From a virus, in IMG/VR virus record IMGVR_UViG_3300022933_000008, positions 1 to 49,656 of that record: DNA of 49,656 nucleotides, one strand, 5' to 3'. Under the pieces are notes generated by a model. The model had not been told where the DNA came from. It saw nothing but the letters and a program-made list of their open reading frames with translations, and searched no databases. The stretch's first letter is position 1. Each line of letters starts with the position of its first letter. Positions 17,648-26,568 of this stretch are shown in pieces. The translations under genes and the position numbers were made by a program.

Positions 17648-19552
17648 TTACGACATCAGTGAAGACATTAAACCCTGTGTCGTCACCGTCTCGTTATCCC
17701 TACGCTTCGAGAGTAGGTTGGCATACTCTGCCGGGGTGAGAGCACGGCCACCGAGGCCATACATAAAGGAGTTACCTTGCTGCATCCGCGCGGCTTCTTC
17801 TTCTTCTTGCTTCTTCTTGGCGGCCTGCTCTGCGGCGAAGCGCGCTTCCTCATTGCGAATGGCTTCGGAAAGGGCTGTTAGTTCATCACTGGCTTGATCG
17901 GCACCATACTTCTGCACATCTGCGTAGAGCGTGTCGTAGTTGGCTTGCATGTCGTCAAGATCGCCAGTAGTGAAAAAGCCGCCTCGCGCATCATTCAGAT
18001 AGTTTGCGGCTTGGGTTTCAAAATCATCTCGCTTGTCTTCGAGTTCACCAAGGCGGGAAGTAATATCTGAGTCGCCACCTTCATAGGCAGACATGATATC
18101 AGGCACTCGTCCGCCAGAATACATGCCGAGTTTTCCGGCATGACGATTCAGGCGTGTAGAGATGTCTCGCATCTTACGCTCTTCCCAAAGATCAAGATCG
18201 GAGAGTTCTGTTCCGTATGAGGATAGATCGGTTTCGTATTGGTCAAGTTCGCCAGAGCGTTTTGTTAGTAGATCGCTAAGGGTGTTGTCATACCCTTCAA
18301 ACTTTGGCTTTAGGCCGGAGATATTTGTGAAGTCTAGTAGGGATTCATAATTATCGATTTCACCTATCCCCTCATCAACATAATCCCGCGCTTCGTTTAT
18401 TCCACCAAGATCGTAAGTACCCATGCGCCTTAGCATGGAAGCCAATGTAGAGGACTGACCTTTGAGCATACTGTAGTCTGTCTTGATCCTGCCCTGTTCG
18501 TCTCGACGATCCTGTTGTAGATCAGCGAGGTCGAGGCCAATGTCACCTAAAGCGCCAGTGATTGGATCAAAGTTGTACTCGTCAAGAAGTTTTGAGCGAG
18601 TGCCGGTTACTTCTCGTCCCGCTGTACGAAGCAGTCTTTGTAAATCATCCATACCGGATTCATCGGCGATTGTGTATCCGCCAAGTTGACTGGCATAGTC
18701 GTCAGCATAGCCTTGGTATTTATCTTCAAGCCTATCCATGCGGGAAACTTCGTTCGATCTTGCTTGGCGTAGTCCGGCATTTCCATTCGCCCCGATAAGT
18801 TTATTTCTGGCTTTGTTTAACCCAGATTTTGACAAGTTGAAATTATAGAAACCCCTTAAGTCATTGAGGTCATTACCTAGAAAATTACTTAGTTTGCCTC
18901 TGAGCGCCGATTCTTCTCCAATAGATGTGGGGATTCCTTCCTTGTCAGCGATGGTCATCCCGGCGACGTTGCCCCACAGATCGTTTACGCCGGGACGTAA
19001 TACATCATCACGGAAAGTGTTGTACCGATTCTCTTTAGATGTCCGTTTCGACTCAGCGCGGCCAAGGGATTCTATATTGGCATTAACCCTCTCTTGGTAT
19101 GGTCTTAGGAAGGCTCCAATATCTTCGGCTTCACCAATTCTTGCGCCGCCCGTCCAATTAAGCGCGGGATTACCAGAAGAGTTACTGAAGATGTTCGAGT
19201 CGTATGTGTTGCCGCTTGTAGTTAGTAGATTGACGTTATAGTCACCTTTACTTGGGGCGCCTGAAGAATCCCATTCATACCCACCGCTATCCAGACTGCT
19301 AAGATTGGCTTCAGCGGTTCCTAACTTTTGTCCAATACTGGTCAGACTGTTATCCCTGTAAGAGAAGTCTCCCAAGTCTTGAATCTTGTTAATCGAACTG
19401 CCAAAGATTTTCCCGTAATTAGGTAGGGATGAATTATATCTCCCAACGTCTGAGTTCCACCTTTGACGAGCAGTGTTTATACGCTGGTTGTTCATCTGGT
19501 TTACTTGCGCTTGCGTATACGGGTCTTTCTTCTTTCCACCACATAATCCCAT
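17648..19552 (-). CDS. Large coiled-coil virion protein, function unknown
   Basis: A 634-residue protein I do not recognise by family. It starts MGLCGGKKKDPYTQAQ, then alternates Asn/Ser/Gly-rich stretches with helical segments containing many DL, LD and RR pairs. From about residue 565 there is a strongly charged coiled coil (EEARFAAEQAAKKKQEEEEA). No enzyme motif is seen. It lies between the GNAT gene and the gp14-like gene, so it is probably another internal or tail-tip structural protein. Spacing to its neighbours is 1 and 12 nt, consistent with one long transcript. Confidence 0.7.
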   Translation of the reverse strand: MGLCGGKKKDPYTQAQVNQMNNQRINTARQRWNSDVGRYNSSLPNYGKIFGSSINKIQDLGDFSYRDNSLTSIGQKLGTAEANLSSLDSGGYEWDSSGAPSKGDYNVNLLTTSGNTYDSNIFSNSSGNPALNWTGGARIGEAEDIGAFLRPYQERVNANIESLGRAESKRTSKENRYNTFRDDVLRPGVNDLWGNVAGMTIADKEGIPTSIGEESALRGKLSNFLGNDLNDLRGFYNFNLSKSGLNKARNKLIGANGNAGLRQARSNEVSRMDRLEDKYQGYADDYASQLGGYTIADESGMDDLQRLLRTAGREVTGTRSKLLDEYNFDPITGALGDIGLDLADLQQDRRDEQGRIKTDYSMLKGQSSTLASMLRRMGTYDLGGINEARDYVDEGIGEIDNYESLLDFTNISGLKPKFEGYDNTLSDLLTKRSGELDQYETDLSSYGTELSDLDLWEERKMRDISTRLNRHAGKLGMYSGGRVPDIMSAYEGGDSDITSRLGELEDKRDDFETQAANYLNDARGGFFTTGDLDDMQANYDTLYADVQKYGADQASDELTALSEAIRNEEARFAAEQAAKKKQEEEEAARMQQGNSFMYGLGGRALTPAEYANLLSKRRDNETVTTQGLMSSLMS

Positions 19553-19553
19553 C

Positions 19554-20054
19554 TCAATTCACCTCTTTCTCTATTCTGTAAAGCATTCCCATTTCCTTGA
19601 ACCCATGTCGGCGCATTAGATATGCGCCAAGTTTATTGTCGGTATCCTGTGCTTCTCTATCTGCCCATCCATAACTGTGGCAGAAATATATGTGCGAAGC
19701 CTTCTTGGACTTAGCCCACTTAACGTATTTTGAAATAAGCCGTGATCCATCGAGAGTGTTGCTGTAGTCGGGGTGGATAAATATGATCTGATCCATCGAC
19801 TGCTTTTCCTTACTGTAATAGGGCGACTCGATATAAGCGAGAAGCCCTCCAATCACTTTGTCATCTCGTTCTGCAACTAAAATTAAAGCATCCTGATCTA
19901 GTGCGGCAGTTTGAATCTCGGTCATCAGGGTTGAGCGGTCAAACTTTAAGTCCTTGTACGCGCTTCGTTTGTGTACGAGCGCACCAAGGTCTACAAGCGC
20001 GGTTAGATAACCCGGCTTTTGTAGGTCGTTAAAAGTGACCTGCCTAACAGACAT
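19554..20054 (-). CDS. GNAT-fold protein (T7 gp13-like)
   Basis: A 166-residue acetyltransferase-fold protein. The central part shows the GNAT pattern: LILVAERDDKVIGGLLAYI (strands 3-4), then QIIFIHPDYSNTLDGSRLIS, where the loop takes the place of the acetyl-CoA site, and the C-terminal YLMRRHGFKEMGMLYRIEKE typical of the last strand. The usual Q/R-x-x-G-x-G/A loop is degenerate (SNTLDGSR), so catalysis is doubtful. T7 gp13, in the same place upstream of gp14-16, is also a GNAT-like protein needed for assembly. The gene overlaps the fibre gene upstream by 1 nt. Confidence 0.8.
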   Translation of the reverse strand: MSVRQVTFNDLQKPGYLTALVDLGALVHKRSAYKDLKFDRSTLMTEIQTAALDQDALILVAERDDKVIGGLLAYIESPYYSKEKQSMDQIIFIHPDYSNTLDGSRLISKYVKWAKSKKASHIYFCHSYGWADREAQDTDNKLGAYLMRRHGFKEMGMLYRIEKEVN

Positions 20055-21616
20055 TACGTTACTGCGGCTATGGCTAGTGTGACTTCGAGATCAGTTGGGG
20101 TAGCGCCGCCTGTTACTTGAAAGCCAATGCTTAGGCTCGCAGTGCCAGCGTCTACGTCTATCGCTGATGTGAATGTAAGGTCACTCGTGGTTACTGAGGC
20201 GGCTCGGACGGAATCCTTTAGCACGCCACCCACCATGAGTTGTACGTTGCAAGTACCGCTCGCTGTTCGGATACTCATACCTGTTACTTGGATATGATCT
20301 TTGTACATGCGCTTTATTACATAGTCCGCGTTCGCGGTTGCGCCCGTGATTTTGTAGTAGAGGCTTTCCGTGATGAGGGTAGTGGGTAACTGCGTGTTAG
20401 GTAGTCGACCACTGGAGTCGAGGGAAGCCACGCCGTTTGATGCGCCCATGTAGGTTTTGGGAACTACGGCAGTAAGGTCTACATCGGCCCATAGGGTTGC
20501 GGTGCCGGAACCGTTGACCTGTAGGAATTGACTTGCGTTCGTTGAAGTGAAGGTCGGGATCGACTGCTCGGCAGCGGTCGAAAGCCATTGGGTGCCGTTG
20601 TAGAACTTGAGTTCGTTTGGCGTGACTGAGGTGTCAAGCCAAAGAGCGCCAGTTGCGGGAGAGGTTGGGGAGGTGCCCGCAATTGTGAGGACAGGGGTTG
20701 TCGCCAATACGGAAACAAGGCCGTACACTTTGGCTTGGGGAATCTCGCCCGATGCTATTGAGAGTTTCGTGTAATCAATCAGGCCGGTGCCGGTATCAGT
20801 GTATCTGGATTCCAACATAAGGCCGGTGATCACGGTGTCGCCTACGTTTTCTACGGTAAGGATCGAAACAGTATCTGCGGCTGGGATGGTTGATGTAAAG
20901 GTGACTGTGTTAGATGTCGGGCTGGTAGTGTAGTCGTACGAACCACCGTCACGCTGAAGCAAGCCATTTCGATAGACCTGAAGGCTGGTATCTGCGTCAT
21001 GGACAAAGGGAAAAACCGCTTGCCCTCCAGCCGGAACTACGGTGTCAGTGCGTGTATAGCCAGTGATGTCGTCAGCGCGGATTTTGTAGATCGAGACTGT
21101 GTCGCCTACTGTGAGGCCAGAGTTGAAAGTTACTGCTCCCGTACTCAATGAGCCGGTAGTGTTACTTTTAGTGTAGTCGTAAGTCGCACCTTCGCGTTGA
21201 AGAAGACCATTGTTATAGACTAGGAGTTCGTCTGTCGAAAGTTGGTAGTAATCAAATACCGTTTGGCTCGCGGTTGCTATAGAATCAGCGCGCGAATATA
21301 TGATTGGCGCACCAATGGTGCCAAGGTCTGCTCCGGGCGTGCCACGGATAGAGTCGATAGTCGCGAGTGTTATCCATCCGGTTTCGGCAGAGGTATATGT
21401 CCCTACTCGATACTGTAGGCCGGATGTGACATCAAGACGTAATTCAATAGGGCCGTCAAATACCCCATCGGCGTCGAATAAAATGGCGAGCAGTTCGCCG
21501 ACCGTCTTATTGCCGAGTTCGGCGACGTTTATGTAGCGAACAAAGTTCTCGAATTCAGTGCTGATATTGCCTGAAGTCAGGTAGTTGTTCGGATACTGTT
21601 GGCGAAGGCGGGCCAT
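20054..21616 (-). CDS. Tail fibre or knob protein with duplicated beta module
   Basis: A 520-residue beta-rich, Thr/Ser/Val-rich protein. Two tandem modules of about 80 residues begin with near-identical LLVYNNGLLQREGATYDY and LQVYRNGLLQRDGGSYDY and end in TVSIYKI / TVSILTV, a frequent fibre repeat. A segment ATGALWLDTS plus ELKFYNGTQWLST resembles the shaft module also seen in the 36060-37703 fibre. The first 50 residues (ending NVAELGNKTVGELLAILFDA) probably attach it to the tail. It lies next to the tail-tube genes, so it may be a central tail needle or knob rather than a side fibre. Confidence 0.75.
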   Translation of the reverse strand: MARLRQQYPNNYLTSGNISTEFENFVRYINVAELGNKTVGELLAILFDADGVFDGPIELRLDVTSGLQYRVGTYTSAETGWITLATIDSIRGTPGADLGTIGAPIIYSRADSIATASQTVFDYYQLSTDELLVYNNGLLQREGATYDYTKSNTTGSLSTGAVTFNSGLTVGDTVSIYKIRADDITGYTRTDTVVPAGGQAVFPFVHDADTSLQVYRNGLLQRDGGSYDYTTSPTSNTVTFTSTIPAADTVSILTVENVGDTVITGLMLESRYTDTGTGLIDYTKLSIASGEIPQAKVYGLVSVLATTPVLTIAGTSPTSPATGALWLDTSVTPNELKFYNGTQWLSTAAEQSIPTFTSTNASQFLQVNGSGTATLWADVDLTAVVPKTYMGASNGVASLDSSGRLPNTQLPTTLITESLYYKITGATANADYVIKRMYKDHIQVTGMSIRTASGTCNVQLMVGGVLKDSVRAASVTTSDLTFTSAIDVDAGTASLSIGFQVTGGATPTDLEVTLAIAAVT

Positions 21617-21620
21617 AGAG

Positions 21621-23126
21621 TTACCTCATTTTTACGATGAAGCCAACGATTCGCACCAACCCCTTCGATTTGGCTGTAATGCGAAGTCGTAAGCCTCGGA
21701 ATCTGGCGTTAAACTGTCGATGATATTGCTTGGATAATGGCACGCCAATGTATCTGTTGTCGTCCGTGTCACCACTGATCTCCATTACCCAAGATGCGAG
21801 TTGCTTGTTCTCTTCATTCATGGCCTCGACTTTTATCTCTCCGGGGCCGGATGCGATCAGAGTCAGGCTTTGTGATTCTTTCGTCCCCTCCAAATCCTTT
21901 AGCCATAGGATTGGGGTCGTAGCAGTCATCTCCGGGGCCACGGACTCGGCTTTTATCTCCTCTGGTTTGTCCACGTTGAACGCACCACCTCCTGTCCCAA
22001 CAACGAGTTGCCCCCCGTAAAAGGCTCCGCATTTGGCGTTTAGGTAGGTTCCAGTGCTCCACTTGATTCGTCCCTCCTCTGATTGGGTGTTGAGGTTCAA
22101 GGTCAGGCGCTGAGTTGTCATGCCGCCGGAAATGGGGAAATAGATGTGGTACTGCTTATTATCTCGGTCAAAGACCGCGCTGACTGTTTCAGGATCGTTT
22201 ACTTGGGCGAGAAAGGATCGGTACAGGATTTCAATCTTGTCACTCAAGGACTGACTCATGAGTAGGATGCCGTTATCTTCTGAGCGATGGACGGAATGGA
22301 CACCGGAGCGAGAGCAATACAGGAGGTCTGATCCTGCGGACTGGATCGTGTTGTGGGAGATACAGCCAATGTTGATGGAAGCCCGGTTGTCGAGAAGCCA
22401 TTTGGCTATGTCGGGATCAATGTCGTATATAAAGGTACGGTCTTCAGTGAAGATCGCCAGTTTTGTTTGCTCGAACGGAGCGATGCCTGTGATACGGCCA
22501 GCGGAACCGACGATGTTTGCGATGCTGATAGTGCCAGCGCGTAGGGCATCGGTTGAATCAATGGCTTCATCATCAGGCCAGACTTCGTGATTGTCTACGC
22601 GGGACATATAAACCTGTTGCTCTTTACCGGCCACACCAGCGGCTACCATGCGCCGTTGTACTGCGCTAAAGTAGGTGGGGCGCATGATCTCATTCATGGC
22701 GAACGATTGATTTCGTCTCCATACGATGCCGTCATAGTAAAAGGATCGTTGGAGGCGTGAGGTGAAATGCACCATCCGATTAAAACTCGTGGAGGTTACT
22801 ACCGAGTTCGAGGAATAGGCTTCCTGATCCAAGCCATTATCGTTATTTAAAAAGATGGCGCCCGCGCGTTGCTCCGCCCAGACTAATTGATCCTTATCGA
22901 GAAACTGCATGTGGGTGATAGGGTAGTTGCCGATCCGATGATGGGCTGGACTTTCACGAATAATCTGACCTTGGAAATCGCAATATGCGTTTTCCAATTT
23001 GGACATGTGCAGGGTCTTAGGGGTATCAAGAGATGTTTCATCTCTTGAAGTATCCAAGCCAGAGAAGGTTGAATAAGATACCTGTCGGGTAGGGATACCA
23101 GTTGGTGAACTGGTCTTGCTTGCCAT
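21621..23126 (-). CDS. Tail tubular protein B / stabilisation-type nozzle protein
   Basis: A 501-residue beta-rich protein without catalytic motifs. Its order, directly after the tail tubular A-like gene, and its pattern of repeated blades (AIFTEDRTFIYDID, then DLLYCSRSGVHSVHRSEDNG, then VSAVFDRDNKQYHIYFPISG) match the beta-propeller nozzle proteins of short-tailed phages, such as T7 gp12 or the P22 gp10-type stabilisation proteins. The first 60 residues (GLDTSRDETSLDTPKTLHMS) resemble the start of that family. It closes the tail and contacts the host surface. T7 gp12 is longer (794 residues). Confidence 0.78.
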   Translation of the reverse strand: MASKTSSPTGIPTRQVSYSTFSGLDTSRDETSLDTPKTLHMSKLENAYCDFQGQIIRESPAHHRIGNYPITHMQFLDKDQLVWAEQRAGAIFLNNDNGLDQEAYSSNSVVTSTSFNRMVHFTSRLQRSFYYDGIVWRRNQSFAMNEIMRPTYFSAVQRRMVAAGVAGKEQQVYMSRVDNHEVWPDDEAIDSTDALRAGTISIANIVGSAGRITGIAPFEQTKLAIFTEDRTFIYDIDPDIAKWLLDNRASINIGCISHNTIQSAGSDLLYCSRSGVHSVHRSEDNGILLMSQSLSDKIEILYRSFLAQVNDPETVSAVFDRDNKQYHIYFPISGGMTTQRLTLNLNTQSEEGRIKWSTGTYLNAKCGAFYGGQLVVGTGGGAFNVDKPEEIKAESVAPEMTATTPILWLKDLEGTKESQSLTLIASGPGEIKVEAMNEENKQLASWVMEISGDTDDNRYIGVPLSKQYHRQFNARFRGLRLRITAKSKGLVRIVGFIVKMR

Positions 23127-23127
23127 A

Positions 23128-23604
23128 TTAGGTTACGGCTTTTTCTTGGCCAGTGATGATTGACTGATTGATGGGGCTATCCATAGGACGAATCTGGAGG
23201 GCGGGGGAGCGGTTGCCTCCGCCATCTGCGGTGTTAGTGGTGTTCAGACGATTCCAAAGTTCCTGATTCAGCGTCTTGTAGTACATCATCGTAAACATCT
23301 GGGCTTTTTCAGAAGACTGTTGAATCGAATACTGGGTCAATAGGCCAGCGACCATAATATTGTCAGGCACGGGCAGGGACTCAGACACGGAAGTGTAGTA
23401 ATTCAACTGGGTATCATCCCAGTATGGATGGTTACGGACTTCATCGATGACGAGATTGGCAAACTCAATCATCATCGTCATGAGATTACCGTCTGAAGTG
23501 TCGGGGGCAAAGTCTCCAAATCGTCTCAGGGCTGAAAAGATTAGGGATTCCAGTTGTGCGTTGCCGTCTTTTATGTGCGGCGTTGAGACGCGGGTATCAG
23601 TCAT
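23128..23604 (-). CDS. Head-tail adaptor / tail tubular protein A-like
   Basis: A 158-residue protein with the pattern of T7 gp11-type adaptors: LESLIFSALRRFGDFAPDTS, an aromatic NHPYWDDTQLNYYTSVSES segment, then helices with Gln and Met. Such proteins form the 12-fold ring that joins the portal to the nozzle. The open frame extends to a TTG at 23649, but I prefer the ATG at 23604, which overlaps the upstream stop (ATGACTGA); neither has a clear ribosome site, so translation is probably coupled. The C-terminal PALQIRPMDSPINQSII is likely extended. Confidence 0.75.
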   Translation of the reverse strand: MTDTRVSTPHIKDGNAQLESLIFSALRRFGDFAPDTSDGNLMTMMIEFANLVIDEVRNHPYWDDTQLNYYTSVSESLPVPDNIMVAGLLTQYSIQQSSEKAQMFTMMYYKTLNQELWNRLNTTNTADGGGNRSPALQIRPMDSPINQSIITGQEKAVT

Positions 23605-23890
23605 GATGACGAATAATGCGTCCGACTTTGAAATGGTGATGGGCTTCAAAGCGATTCTTTTCAGACGCTATAATTTTCCACATAAGACGGCCATCATTCA
23701 TTAGGGCAGGTCGCCATCCGCCACCGGGGTATAGGACTTTAAACATTGGCTCCCGTTCTTTTGTTACGTAAGAGAACTCAATCTCAACCGAGGGTTCTGG
23801 CTCGGCATCTTTTGATGCGGCTTTTAGATCAGCCTCATTATTGAGAGCGTCTTCGGCTTTCTCTGCTGGGGATTTATCTTTGCTTGTCAT
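23597..23890 (-). CDS. Small head or connector protein, hypothetical
   Basis: A 97-residue protein starting MTSKDKSPAEKAEDALNNEA, an unstructured charged N-terminus of about 40 residues followed by a compact beta domain (VEIEFSYVTKEREPMFKVLY, then WRPALMNDGRLMWKII) and a histidine-rich end (EAHHHFKVGRIIRHHD). The ATG at 23890 has GGAG 6 nt before it; the upstream in-frame TTG at 23902 lies in the T tract of the terminator. Lying between capsid and tail-tube genes it may be a head decoration or completion protein, but I do not recognise the family. Confidence 0.7.
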   Translation of the reverse strand: MTSKDKSPAEKAEDALNNEADLKAASKDAEPEPSVEIEFSYVTKEREPMFKVLYPGGGWRPALMNDGRLMWKIIASEKNRFEAHHHFKVGRIIRHHD

Positions 23891-23900
23891 TTTGTACTCC

Positions 23901-23931
23901 AAAAAAAAGGGGGCTTTTCAGCCCCCTTTTT
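23901..23931 (-). terminator. Rho-independent terminator after capsid gene
   Basis: Read leftward, the stem is GGGGGC with GCCCCC around a TGAAAA loop, flanked by an A run before and eight T after. It sits 31 nt past the capsid stop, the same place as the major terminator after the T7 capsid gene, and would limit expression of the tail genes relative to capsid. Confidence 0.9.
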
Positions 23932-23935
23932 ACCC

Positions 23936-23958
23936 GGTTAAGGGCGAACTGTCGTCCC
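23936..23958 (-). promoter_or_regulatory. GGGACGAC post-stop element, capsid copy
   Basis: Read leftward, GGGACGAC starts 3 nt after the capsid TAA; six bases later comes CCCTTAACC. The same 8-mer, 6-nt spacer and 9-mer recur after the terminase gene (39929-39951). Function is unknown. RNA processing, a phage promoter or translation coupling are all possible. Confidence 0.5.
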
Positions 23959-23961
23959 AAA

Positions 23962-25146
23962 TTAGGCGAGGGCAGTCCAGTTTTTGACGTAGGCGTGAAC
24001 CTTATCCTGCATTAGTTCCAGACCACATTCGGTCAGGTACTCATGCTTCACCGCATCCTCGTCATTCGCCTGACGATCCCTGAGTAACTGGGTGTCGCGA
24101 TCTTTGAGGTAACGATAACGGGTGAATGGCATATCGACGATAAGCATCGAATTCTCCATTCCCGAAATCATACGGAACTGCGGGTGGACGTGGACAAGCA
24201 GGTCGCCAGCGAAGGTGTTATAACGTGTCATGGACACACCATAAGAACCTTCAACGACGGTGGGCTGCCAGCGATCCTTACCCATCTTCTGGAGATTGCT
24301 CGCAACACGGGCGCCGATAAAGGCTACCTTCTGTTTTGAGCCAAAAGCAAAGATGGTCTCGATCAGTTCACGGTCGAAGTTGTCTTCGCTGATAACACCA
24401 GACGTATACGAACCAGAGTTTCCGTCGATGACGGTCGTGATCGAGTTGAGGAGGCCACCAGTGTAACGGGTGGGCTGGGCGGTTGAACCACTGGCTTCGT
24501 GCTTCTTGCCCCAGATCATTGCACGTTCGATGTCCATCATGTGCATCCGTAGACCTTTTGTGATTACCTCGTCTTCCTTGTTTCCAGTGCGGAGATAGGT
24601 CGACTTTAAGGTGTTCGTCACTTTGAAGGCAGTTCGGAATATCTGAGTGTAGTTGGATGATACGACAGCATCGAACGACACGGCAGTCGGGCTGGTTGAG
24701 CCTTCCTGTGCCGCGAAGCCAACGATGGCGAGGTCATCATTATCGGTGATAGAGAGCGATGTGCCGCCGATGTTCCGTTCCACAGTAATTGCTGTGTTTG
24801 TGGATGAATCAGCAGAAATACGCATCACTTCGCCAGTATCGACGTTAACGATCAAAGCGCCTGCTACACAGAACTTAGCGTTCGAGTCGGAATCGACGGT
24901 TAGAGCAGTAGCGGTGGTGTTATAACCAGCAGCGAGATTGATCTTGAGGGTACGATCAGGTAATTCGTCACGAAAATTTTTGAATTCTGGATCGTCAGTG
25001 CTTTCACTATTGGCCATTGCGAGCAGGGCGTTGAACGGGGCCGAGCCATTCGGCTCCAAGAGCGTGAAAAGTTCACGATAGTTCTTGGGCCGAAAATCGA
25101 CACCGAATTCGCCACTCCCGCGCAGACCTTGAATTGGAGTTGACAT
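23962..25146 (-). CDS. Major capsid protein, SU10/DUF5309-like HK97 fold
   Basis: A 394-residue capsid protein. It starts MSTPIQGLRGSGEFGVDFRP and has the long insertion (about residues 65-150, Thr/Val/Asp-rich) and then TNTLKSTYLRTGNKEDEVI, GLRMHMMDIERAMIWGKKHE and RDTQLLRDRQANDEDAVKHE segments I associate with the DUF5309 (SU10 major capsid) family of HK97-fold proteins. It follows a scaffold gene and has a strong AAAGGAG site before the ATG. A terminator precedes it and another follows it, so it may be independently transcribed at a high level. No cleavable delta domain is seen, in keeping with a separate scaffold. Confidence 0.88.
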   Translation of the reverse strand: MSTPIQGLRGSGEFGVDFRPKNYRELFTLLEPNGSAPFNALLAMANSESTDDPEFKNFRDELPDRTLKINLAAGYNTTATALTVDSDSNAKFCVAGALIVNVDTGEVMRISADSSTNTAITVERNIGGTSLSITDNDDLAIVGFAAQEGSTSPTAVSFDAVVSSNYTQIFRTAFKVTNTLKSTYLRTGNKEDEVITKGLRMHMMDIERAMIWGKKHEASGSTAQPTRYTGGLLNSITTVIDGNSGSYTSGVISEDNFDRELIETIFAFGSKQKVAFIGARVASNLQKMGKDRWQPTVVEGSYGVSMTRYNTFAGDLLVHVHPQFRMISGMENSMLIVDMPFTRYRYLKDRDTQLLRDRQANDEDAVKHEYLTECGLELMQDKVHAYVKNWTALA

Positions 25147-25224
25147 AACTCTAGGTCTCCTTTAAGTAGGATTGGTTAAACGGTTTTGTTTGGCTCGCTA
25201 TGCGGAATATCCATCGCACCTGCG

Positions 25225-25250
25225 AAAAAAAAGAAGAGCCGTGGCGCTTC
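25225..25250 (-). terminator. Probable terminator between scaffold and capsid
   Basis: Read leftward, GAAG-C-GC pairs with GC-T-CTTC (one mismatch) around a short loop and is followed by eight T. It stands in the 145-nt gap between the scaffold stop and the capsid start. The remaining ~75 nt up to the capsid ATG must then hold a promoter or be read through; I see no confident sigma70 sites there. Confidence 0.65.
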
Positions 25251-25283
25251 GATGACTGTATTGTGAACGACTGTTTGTTTTGT

Positions 25284-25291
25284 GTCGTCCC
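25284..25291 (-). promoter_or_regulatory. GGGACGAC post-stop element, scaffold copy
   Basis: Read leftward, GGGACGAC follows the scaffold TAA with no spacer (TAAGGGACGAC). It lacks the CCCTTAACC companion of the capsid and terminase copies. Confidence 0.45.
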
Positions 25292-26302
25292 TTATACCGG
25301 CCTGTTACGTGACGACATTATCTGTTGCGCAATTCGATCAAGATCGGTTGCTCCTTCAGGTTCCGCTGAACGCTGCGCGGCAGATTCTGTTCCGGGTGAG
25401 GAGCCAATGGAGCCGGAGAAGGCTTGTCGGCGTTCTCGCTGTGCTCGCAGTTGGACTAATTCACCTTCGGAACCTAAGTTCTTGAAGTCACGCACTACGT
25501 TTACGAGTAACTGGCCGTCAAGGAAATCTTCCATTGTGTAGCCGCGATCCTCTGCGAAGTTGACGAAGTCTTGAGCCTGCTCATCTGACATACTGAAATG
25601 CTGTTGAACTCGGTCAAGGTTATTAGAGAGTTGGCGCTGCATGTTTACAGAGTTCTGCTCTTGTGAACGCTCATTGGCTTGGGCGGCGGCTTTAACCGCG
25701 CCGTCACTGTGAGCAAGGACAGCCCTTAGCATATTCTGGGTTTCCGCATTCATCGCGGCGAGAGACGCCATTGTGCCGTTTATGTCTTTGTAGCCCGGCG
25801 GAAGCGAAGCGGAGTTCTCCTCTTCCCACTGACGGAAGACATCTTGTTGGTCTATGGCTTCGGGCTGGGTATTTTCAGGGGTGGCACCTACTGCTGCTGC
25901 GCTGGCTTGTGCTACGTTCGGGGATTCGGAAATCTCCAAAATGGCTTTGGCCAGTTGGTCTGGCGTGGTTTGGTATTTGGCTTCGAGTTGCCGGATGACT
26001 TCCATTACTGGCTTGTACTGGGCGTTTTGATAATTGAGCGCCTTGTATCTGTCCATTGTGGAAGCGATCTGCTTCTCGGTTAGGTTGCGTTCACCAATTT
26101 TGAACGTCATCGCTGGAGCATCCATTGCGTCGGTTTCATCTGCCGGGCTTGCGGAAGCAATAGCGATTTCTGCCTCTGTTGGTGTGTCCTTGTCCTGTGC
26201 TTCGGCGCTTGGTGCGGCAGTTACCGGCGGGGTTGCGGGTGCTTGCGGCTCTATGCCCATTGCTTTGGATGCGAGCGCATCTACGAGTTCATCTTGTGCC
26301 AT
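25292..26302 (-). CDS. Scaffolding protein
   Basis: A 336-residue acidic, Ala/Gln/Glu-rich protein immediately upstream of the capsid gene. It shows the usual scaffold layout: a disordered Pro/Ala N-terminus (QAPATPPVTAAPSAEAQDKD), a helical centre (EKQIASTMDRYKALNYQNAQ, then LEAKYQTTPDQLAKAILEIS), a long coiled part (ERSQEQNSVNMQRQLSNNLD) and a C-terminus with Arg (DRIAQQIMSSRNRPV) that may bind capsid. It would guide procapsid assembly and then leave. It overlaps the small gene upstream by 1 nt. Confidence 0.82.
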   Translation of the reverse strand: MAQDELVDALASKAMGIEPQAPATPPVTAAPSAEAQDKDTPTEAEIAIASASPADETDAMDAPAMTFKIGERNLTEKQIASTMDRYKALNYQNAQYKPVMEVIRQLEAKYQTTPDQLAKAILEISESPNVAQASAAAVGATPENTQPEAIDQQDVFRQWEEENSASLPPGYKDINGTMASLAAMNAETQNMLRAVLAHSDGAVKAAAQANERSQEQNSVNMQRQLSNNLDRVQQHFSMSDEQAQDFVNFAEDRGYTMEDFLDGQLLVNVVRDFKNLGSEGELVQLRAQRERRQAFSGSIGSSPGTESAAQRSAEPEGATDLDRIAQQIMSSRNRPV

Positions 26303-26568
26303 TATTTGGTCTCCATATCGGCCTTGGCGGAATTAAGAGCAACCTCCCCTTCGAGTTGTGCGTACAACTTGTTGGGTAGGTCAATCAATGTACGTGAAGC
26401 CCACATGGCCCCACGCCTGAAGTCGACTTCCTTCTCGCTCATGGATGGATTATCAGCCAACTGATATGCGGCATGGAGGACTTCTTTCTCCATGATGGCT
26501 TTCACGTAGGCCCATCCTTTCCCGTTACGGAGGGAGTCAAGTGCTTTTATAGCCTGTTCAGGTTTCAT
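26302..26568 (-). CDS. Small helical protein, hypothetical
   Basis: An 88-residue helical protein (KPEQAIKALDSLRNGKGWAY at the start, KEVDFRRGAMWASRTLIDLP in the middle). I do not recognise it with certainty; proteins of this size and pattern occur upstream of scaffold genes in marine and alphaproteobacterial phages. The ATG overlaps the HNH stop (ATGA), and AGGA lies 5 nt upstream within the HNH coding end. Probably a minor head-assembly factor by position. Confidence 0.7.
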   Translation of the reverse strand: MKPEQAIKALDSLRNGKGWAYVKAIMEKEVLHAAYQLADNPSMSEKEVDFRRGAMWASRTLIDLPNKLYAQLEGEVALNSAKADMETK